The notes under the pieces: model-generated
Databases searched by the model: none
What the model was told of the DNA's origin: nothing
The model's input: the letters and a program-made list of their open reading frames with translations, nothing else
Part shown: positions 56,811 through 64,000 of the stretch, one piece after another
How the letters are laid out: each line of letters starts with the position of its first letter
How positions within the stretch are numbered: the stretch's first letter is position 1
Source: Chinchilla lanigera
Taxonomy: Eukaryota > Chordata > Mammalia > Rodentia > Chinchillidae
Direction: 5' to 3'
NCBI RefSeq assembly: GCF_000276665.1
Contig: NW_004955472.1
Location: forward strand, 11,309,714 to 11,373,713
DNA: 64,000 nt
Program-made: the position numbers and the translations under genes

Positions 56811-57934
56811 ACCCTCCCCTCTAAGGAGTACATATTATCTCAAAATGAAAGAATGACCCCCTTATTTTTACACTTATATTCTGCAATTAATGAAAAAATA
56901 TCAATTGTACTATATAAAGAATCAGGTAGAACTCCATAGAAAGTCAAATTACAGGTCATACAATTTAAAAATACTAAAATAAATATAGTACACATTATTA
57001 GACCTGTGTGTGCACTTAAAATTAAGGTGAATTTGGAATTTTTTAAGTTTAAAACGATCTGAATATATTATTTCTACTATCTACTATGTTTTAAATTACT
57101 AAGTCAGCAAAAATATTAGTGGAAATTATTTAGAAAACATGAGTATCTTTCCCTCTGATGAAATTTCACTTAGGTTAGTTCAAAATGTATTTTTGAAAGA
57201 TACAAAAATTGAATTATGCACTATCTCCTAAAAGCATGCGAGGATACAGAAAGATTTACAAAGGGATACAGATGATGAATATATAAATCCACTAGATTTC
57301 AATATATACCATATTTGCTTATAAAATGACATTCTGAAAGTTTAAGTAACAAGATGTTCTACTCATTAAAATTATTTAAGACTCCAGTGATCCTCAATTA
57401 ATGAGCCTTTAATGTTCTGTTTCCTCAAACTGAGGAAGATAGTTTAGAAAACAAGTGACAAATTTTACTTTAATTTTTATCCATTTGATTTCTGCATTTT
57501 TTTCCTTGTAATCATTTTTTGGGATTCTTTGATGACTAGCTATAGAAATTAATAGGAATAACAAAACTATAATTTCTTTGATATCAAAACATTCTAAAAG
57601 TAATTTTACAATTGATAAAATATTATTAAACAGTCTATTTTCTCAATTTGATGAATATAGTTATTTGAATGTGTGATAGCCCAACACATAAATTTTGGAC
57701 ATTAAAAAGTCTAACTTTATGACATTATTATCGTTTATACTTTAAAGTGGAGTGGATCCGACTGTGAAATATTTATTTTGCAATTTCCAAATGACTGACT
57801 AATGTCTTTTACACCGTGTTATGACTATTTATATGTAAATATGCTTCATCTATTGCTAAAAGATAAATTAGCCTACGTAAAAATTCTCTCCACTAAGTAT
57901 TAATTTTTTTCTTCTCCAATGGTTGATTTTCCTG
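56811..57934. other. unique AT-rich noncoding DNA
   Basis: Nothing is recognised. Confidence 0.5.
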
Positions 57935-58255
57935 ATATGGAGTTATATAATATCGAATCTTTTACGCAGGGCTTCTTTTACTTAACATTATTTTAAAGCT
58001 TCGTTAACATGCAGTGTGAGTCATTACTTCATTCCTTTCTAATATTGAATAGTATTACATTGAAGGAACATAAGTGTATTTATGATTCATCAGTTGATGA
58101 ACACTGAGTGATCCTTATTTTGACTAATAAGGGTAAAACGTCCATAAACATTTGTGTATAAGTCTTTGTGCGGCCATAGTTTTATATTTCTCCTAGGTCA
58201 TACACAGAAGAACTATGGTTAGCATTTTAAGAAGATACTCTAACTTTTTGGGTAA
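57935..58255 (-). repeat. ancient L1 fragment, 3' region
   Basis: Antisense landmarks: 'tacttcattcctttctaata', 'tgaatagtattacattgaag', 'gattcatcagttgatgaaca', 'aacatttgtgtataagtctt', 'atttctcctaggtcata'. Confidence 0.75.
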
Positions 58256-58861
58256 GTTCAGCATCTGGGTCACATTGGATTTTACATCAATAGAATCTTT
58301 TTCCATTGAGATCTAATACCATTTTCCTAACTCTCTATATGTCACATAATTGGGGATTTTTGCCATAGGTGTGATTTTATGTTACAGAGATTTTAAATTT
58401 CATTATATTTGTCCAAAAAGCATTGATTTTTTCTTTTAGTAATTACATGAGTTGTGTTCAAAAGGCAGAGTATCACATCTGTGGTGGTGAGGGGCTGGTA
58501 TTCAGGTCAATAAAGTTTCTATTTTCAATTTCCTCTGCAATCTCAGGAAAAATCTGGTTGTTAAGGATGGTAGAAGCAGTGATTTTTAAGACAGTGTAAG
58601 GGGGGTAAATAGGAGGGCATTCCAGTAAGAGACAAAATAGAGAACATTAAAGAAAGTAAGCTTATATCTTACCTCTATGATATAAAATATTTTGTGATCT
58701 TTTAAACGTATTTCCACCAAAATTAAATGGGTCTGGGTCTTACTTTCTATGTTGAATATAGCAATTTTTCTCAGTAGGGTAAACCTGCCTTAGTTATTAC
58801 TTTGTGACCCTGTCAGAAAGAATGGATACAAACAGCCCAGAGCTCATCCTCACAATTACTG

Positions 58862-58925
58862 TCATTCCTTTCTCCTTCCATTCCCTCCCCTCCCTTCCCC
58901 TCTATTCTCACTCTGTCCTTCCTTT
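58862..58925. repeat. CT-rich pyrimidine tract
   Basis: Nearly pure C/T with CCCTCCCCTCCC-type words. Confidence 0.85.
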
Positions 58926-60589
58926 AAGGGAATTAGAACTCTTTTGGGTACTATCTCCCCTTTCCCAAAGGAATAATTAGTAGTCGAAAAATTCTAAATC
59001 TTTAGTATTAAGATAAATATGGTGACAATGTGATTAAATATTTCAAGGCAATTTGATCAAATTAATGGCACTCATAATTACAGATACTAGACTAACAGCA
59101 AATCAAGCAGAGAATAGGATAAATTTTAATACATTAATATCTACTAAAACTTTATTACAAATATAATTATTAAGTATAGTAAAATTGTGCACTCAGTTAT
59201 ATCATGTAAACTTTACATTTTGAATGTTATAATAGTAAATTGTGTAGTCAAATTAATTTTTAGATCACTTTGGTTCCTGTAGAATGTCCATAATTCATTA
59301 ATACTATTATTATTATTGATGCTACAGCAACAGCAGGGTGGAGTTTTTATCATTTTTATCCACTATTTGTAGCATCCATTTCCACCCCGCTCTGGTTCTG
59401 TCATTACTGCATACTTCCTAAGAGTGCATCTAACTGATGGGCTAGAGTGACTCTTGGCACATGATTACGGTTCAGTAGTGCTAGAACCTCACACTGTTTC
59501 TATTACTTTTTTTCAACCTTTATTAATAGTCTAGTCCTGCCTGTGTGAATGGATTAAATCTATCAGTTGCTTCCTTATATTCACATCCTCCTGTTTTTGT
59601 TTTTCAAACTTTTTATTGTGCTGTTTTAACTCAGCCTTCATTTTGGTTTCTCCACTTGCTCCTGATTCAAAGCATTTTTTAGGAATTAGATATTTCCTAA
59701 TTCCTCAAGAATTTCTCACCTTTTGTCATCCCAGAGTCCTACTTTGTATTCACTACTGATGAGTTAGTACATTAAGTGCCTACTGTGTGACCAGTAGTGA
59801 GACTGATGATAGATAACTGAAGCCAAAGAGTCCAATAGCATTTTGCTGCCAACTCCTGTGTAAAACCTCCCTTGTTCCAATGAGATGTGTTTGGAAACAG
59901 ATTTCATCATTTCACTAGTTGCCAAGTATCTTGTGCTTCTACCTACCAACAAACCAGTTTTTCTTTACTATATGCTAGCAATAATTGTCTTCAGTGTCAA
60001 TCACTCTCTCCTGAATCACTAAATACAGGTATTGTTATTACTATAATTATTGCTATTATTGCTATTGTATGTCATTTCTGAATGCAGAGACGGAACCTTG
60101 AAGAAGGAATATTTTGAAAAGAATGATACTGACACTTTCACTAAAAAGAAAATGGATTATGCTAAATGTGAGTCAGAAAATTTGAGTCACAAAAAAGGAA
60201 CAAATTGTGTGTACCTTGTTAGAATTTTCTTGCTGGTAATTATAGTATCATTCCTCTTCCTAGATGTCTGAGAAGCATACGATTTATAAAAGAAGCATTT
60301 AACAGACCCCTAGTACATATATATTCCTTTCCAAATTGGCACCTTTATACTAATGGGGATCAGGTAGATTGAAAGGCTATGGTTATATGGCAGGCAATCA
60401 TTCACAAAAGCTGACCTCAGACCCTTAAAATTTGTAGTCAAGCTCTGAGTCTATTCAGTGCTGCACCAACTGAAGAGAACTTCCTCCGAGGTGATAACAT
60501 CTTGCCATTTGATAAGGTGGACAATTGCTAGGGATGCCACCTTCAACTGACACCTTCATACTTGACAATATGAAGATGACAGCAACAGT

Positions 60590-60628
60590 GTGAGAGTGAG
60601 AAGAGAGAGAGAGACGGAGAGAGAGGGA
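60590..60628. repeat. (GA)n purine tract
   Basis: Interrupted GAGAGA run. Confidence 0.9.
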
Positions 60629-61334
60629 TTAACTTCTAGATGTTTTTAGGAGCATTTTATGGCTTGCTCGATACTAATTATAATATGATCTCAAATGTGT
60701 TAAGTTAGCATTTCATGAAGTCCTTTTCATGTGCCAGCCTTAGCAGGTCTTATTTTTACTTCCTGCATATTTTCAGGCACAAAGATAAGTAGTTCATATT
60801 GCTTCTTTTCTTTTTATAACTTTTTAAATATGTGTGCACTCAAACATTATTCAACTGGATCTGTATCTCTTCACTTTTTAAGCTCAGATATTTTAATTGT
60901 ACCATTTCCAAGATATTTAAAATACAAATAGCATATGAAGTGTGTCAGTCTTCACATTGAGTTTATAAATAAGTCTGGTCACAGTCAAATAATTTCACAC
61001 ATTGCCCAGCATAAACGTCAATTTAAAATATGAGGCTCATAAATAAAATGAAAACTGTTACCCAGCACATCTAAAAACAGTAATTATGTCAAAGTTAATC
61101 TTCAAATCAGCTCATAGGCTCTCTGCACACTGCTTTTAATATGAACCCCTAAATATTAAGAGTCCTGCATAAAAACTCTCACTATGGTACCTCATTTGCA
61201 AATTTAAATTAGAGGATGCCAGAAGACTTTGTATTGGTCTTGCTTATTCTTCAATGAAAATGCACCATCTCATGTCATTTTGACATCCTTTGCAAATATA
61301 CAATTATCTTCTTTTGTACAAGATTAAATTCAGC

Positions 61335-61430
61335 TCAGGTAAATGATAATGCTTACCTCACAGTTTTGTTATAAGAATGAAGTGAGTTAATGTATGTGAA
61401 TGACTTAGAATGGTATGTAATTTAACTGTT
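61335..61430 (-). repeat. MIR SINE fragment
   Basis: Antisense MIR: 'aatgcttacctcacagtttt', 'gttataagaatgaagtgagt', 'taatgtatgtgaatgactta', 'gaatggtatgtaa'. Confidence 0.75.
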
Positions 61431-61554
61431 TGTGATTACTTTCTATTGTTATAGGTATTTCAGTTCTCTGACTTCTCTTTTATCACTTTACACTAAGTGT
61501 ATGATGAATTTCAGTGTTCTTTCTTGAGTATTTGTAATATATCACATTGAAATT

Positions 61555-61745
61555 TTCATGTACCATATACCAGAAATTTTGCAAAGTTTTAAATTTGTAT
61601 TTTCTCAATGGGCATGTCAAATAGTTTTATAATTTCAGTTTTAACAAGAAGGGAATTTTGAACCTTAGAGATATTAAATAATTTGTCTGTAGTCACATGA
61701 TCAGTAAATGGAAGAGTTACAATTCAAATCAAGTTCTAGGCATGT
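61555..61745 (+). repeat. MIR SINE
   Basis: MIR landmarks in sense order: 'gtaccatataccagaaattt', 'attttctcaatgggcatg', 'aaccttagagatattaaata', 'atttgtctgtagtcacatga', 'gagttacaattcaaatcaag'. Confidence 0.8.
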
Positions 61746-64000
61746 CATCCATGGGGTTCTAAATTCAACGTGTGAATTGCATCATCAGTCAGTGTGAATG
61801 TGTGCATGTACAAGTGTGTATATCCTTTGAATACACTTGCTGTTTGTTCTAGATTTCTCAAGGTTGGTTTTACTATCCTATGATGATCGTATGTATTCTA
61901 TAAATGAAAAAAACTTGTTTTTTTCATGAGCACATTTTTCTTTCCAGAAAGTGGATTGCAGTTATTTTCTAAAATCTTCCTTTTTATCACTAATGTTTCT
62001 GCTTTCTTTGCATTCTCATATTTTGCAAATTTTTCATTATTCATGCTATATTTTGCTCACTTGCTCATTGAAGCTTCCTTGGGAAATATGCTGTCTGGAA
62101 AAAGACTATAATCCTGTTTATGGTCATGCTTCATGTCACTGTTTATGATAAGTGAAAACAATCAGCCCACTGGAGATATATTTGAGAGCAGAAGTAAACA
62201 TTGATGCTACAACTAGTAGGGAAGATTGGAGGGAGGAGCAGCCCACGCTCCACAATTGATGATCCAATATTCAACACCAACTAGCCAGACAATTGTCATC
62301 AGTCCCCTGTTGTCTCAATTTGAAGCCGTAGAGTACGATAGAGGAGAGTCCCTAGGCTCTCCAGACTTAATTTACAACAGAGTTTTCTTAAATATTTAAG
62401 ATGAGAGCAGAATACTCTGCTGGAAGTACTATGGCCTAGCTCACATGTTGTATCCTGCGACAACTACCAAGCTAAGGTTACCTAACCCTTACATTCTTAC
62501 ACTAGAATAGTGTTCAAAATATATTGACAAAATATTCATTAAAATCTGATAATCATCATAAATGTATACAAGTATGTTCTGGGAAAAAAAACTTGTACTT
62601 GTTTTACCAGTGTCTTTTTTGCTAATCTATTAGTTTGGTAAACCTTGTATATCCGTGTAAGCCTATGTTCTTACAAAACCCTGAACTCTACAATTCTTTT
62701 TCTTTGGACTTTATACTTGAGTTCCATTTTAATTGGAATGTAAGATTCTTACCTTACTTTCCTGGAATTCTTAATTCCCAGTTTGTTTTAATGATTAATA
62801 GAACTATACCTAGTAGATAAATTTCTCCAGAGTTTCTATCATTTTGTCAAAATAGATAAACTTTGCATTGCATTTTTCCTTTCTAAATTTATTGGTGCTG
62901 GAGAGTGTCAGGGTAAAATTAATTTTAAAGGAATCCTGTGTTGCTTTGCTGCCCCTCCACTCCCCCTTTCTTTCCTCTCCTCTCCCCTCCCCTTTCCTCC
63001 CCTCTGCCCTCTCTACTCTTTCTGTTCTTTTCAGTGGGCTTGGAGTTGATCACATTATTATAATATATGGGGGAAGCAAACAAAGTGGGTGATTCAGTCT
63101 TTGGGATTAGTCATATATCGTTTATCCCTTTGAATAAATGGGATTAAATAACATAATCTGACCTGTGTCTGAACAATGAATGAGATCTACTGTTATTATG
63201 AATTAATACCTCAAAGTTTTATATTTCCATTTTTATTCAGACGTTAGGAAGTATAAGGAAGGACAAAAATACTTTCACCTAGAGTGCAGGAGATTCTCCT
63301 TCATGGAGTATTATAAAATGTCTCTTCTTAAGAAAAAAATGTAGTCACTGGATAAAAGTGGATTTATTTCCTATTATTTGTGAGGCTCTGTAACAATAAA
63401 CCATTTTTATAAAATCTCCTGTATCTGAAACATCATGAATAACAGGAGGCTTACTCTAAGTATTCTAAATACTTTATATTTGGAAGACACAAGTAGATTA
63501 GAGCCAAGAAGCAGAAGAGCATATAATGATTAGTTGCTCAAGAGACTGGAAGAAAAGATATGTACTTTATTCATGGGATGGCTTGATCAGTGATGATTGG
63601 CTCATTTCCTCATGGTTTATAGAATTTAAAATGGAGAACAGAATAGCTATTAATCTCATTGAAAATGATTAGTTTAGAGATTATATGAGTAGAAGTGACA
63701 TTAAGTTTTAGAAAACTAATAAAGCTACTCGAAATATAGCCGAACAAATTCAGGTGAACTCAAAAGTTTTTTTCTTACTAATTACTAGAAAATCAAGCTA
63801 AAGTCATCTCTAAATGAGGATAAAATACTAATATTGAGCAAATGAATTTAAAAGATAGATAAACTGGTTACACTCTCCATAGATACCTCTTAAAGAAACA
63901 AAATATACAGTGTTACTCTGAGGCATTTTAAAAATCTGTTGAAATGATTTATTCTGGAACACAAAGACTGTATCATTGCTCTCATTAGAAAGTAGTTCAC
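61746..64000. other. unique noncoding DNA to window end
   Basis: No gene or transposable element is recognised. A long pyrimidine tract lies at 62,941-63,036. Frames of 60-74 codons (for example 61,926-62,148 and 62,868-63,092) are low-complexity or random. Confidence 0.45.
62941..63036. repeat. CT-rich pyrimidine tract
   Basis: Nearly pure C/T with repeated CTCCCCTCCC words; on the other strand a purine tract that could form triplex or slipped structures. Confidence 0.88.

Larger units (their letters stand above)
58256..61334. other. unique noncoding DNA
   Basis: No gene is recognised. Contains a pyrimidine tract at 58,862-58,925, a weak MIR-like word at about 59,770-59,810 ('taagtgcctactgtgtgacc') and a (GA)n tract at 60,590-60,628. 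The ATTTGCAAAT palindrome near 61,195 is noted without a function. Confidence 0.45.

Noticed and set aside
56727..56939. Reading frame with a His-Thr repeat
   Set aside because: It is a translation of the (CA)n tail of an ID SINE.

Overview
The window is mammalian nuclear DNA, AT-rich, CpG-poor and without any recognisable protein-coding exon or host RNA gene. No reading frame longer than about 130 codons can be tied to a host protein. The only protein similarity I can defend is to transposable elements (LINE-1 ORF1p and ORF2p, and a mariner transposase). It reads as an intergenic desert or one very large intron.

The short interspersed elements point to a rodent. There are about a dozen tRNA-derived ID elements (box A TAGCTCAGYGG, A-rich tails), several 7SL-derived B1-like SINEs with an internal quasi-duplication, and two composite B1-plus-ID elements of the B1-dID type. 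That mix is known from non-murid rodents (squirrel, dormouse, beaver and kangaroo-rat groups). I cannot pick the species from the sequence. Old eutherian repeats (MIR, ancient L1, mariner) lie underneath.

Layout. 1-1,930: ID fragment, old L1, and two mariner fragments arranged tail to tail. 1,930-15,365: mostly unique AT-rich DNA with scattered ID, B1 and MIR. 15,590-20,460: an L1 3' UTR copy followed directly by a 4.5 kb 5'-truncated L1 (+ strand). 22,335-22,959: an assembly gap of 625 N. 22,960-26,018: a minus-strand L1 that keeps a GC-rich tandem-repeat 5' UTR, ORF1, the endonuclease region and the ORF2 C-terminus but has lost the reverse transcriptase through internal deletion. 26,100-31,100: SINEs, a possible LTR and old L1. 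31,100-36,180: largely unique. 36,180-39,120: an L1 that looks twin-primed, an ID, and an old L1 split by another repeat. 39,120-49,360: mostly unique, with a B1, a MaLR-like LTR, an exact 64-bp direct repeat and a 15-bp minisatellite. 49,360-56,810: a young ID with perfect target-site duplications, B1s, old L1 and a B1-dID nested in L1. 56,810-64,000: mostly unique with L1 and MIR relics.

Nothing here forms a pathway or operon. The biological content is a record of retrotransposition and local rearrangement. I found no convincing undescribed system; the most useful leads are the doubly deleted promoter-bearing L1, its roughly 70-bp 5' UTR repeat, the exact 64-bp duplication and the mariner pair. 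Boundaries of old repeats are approximate (about 10-50 bp).
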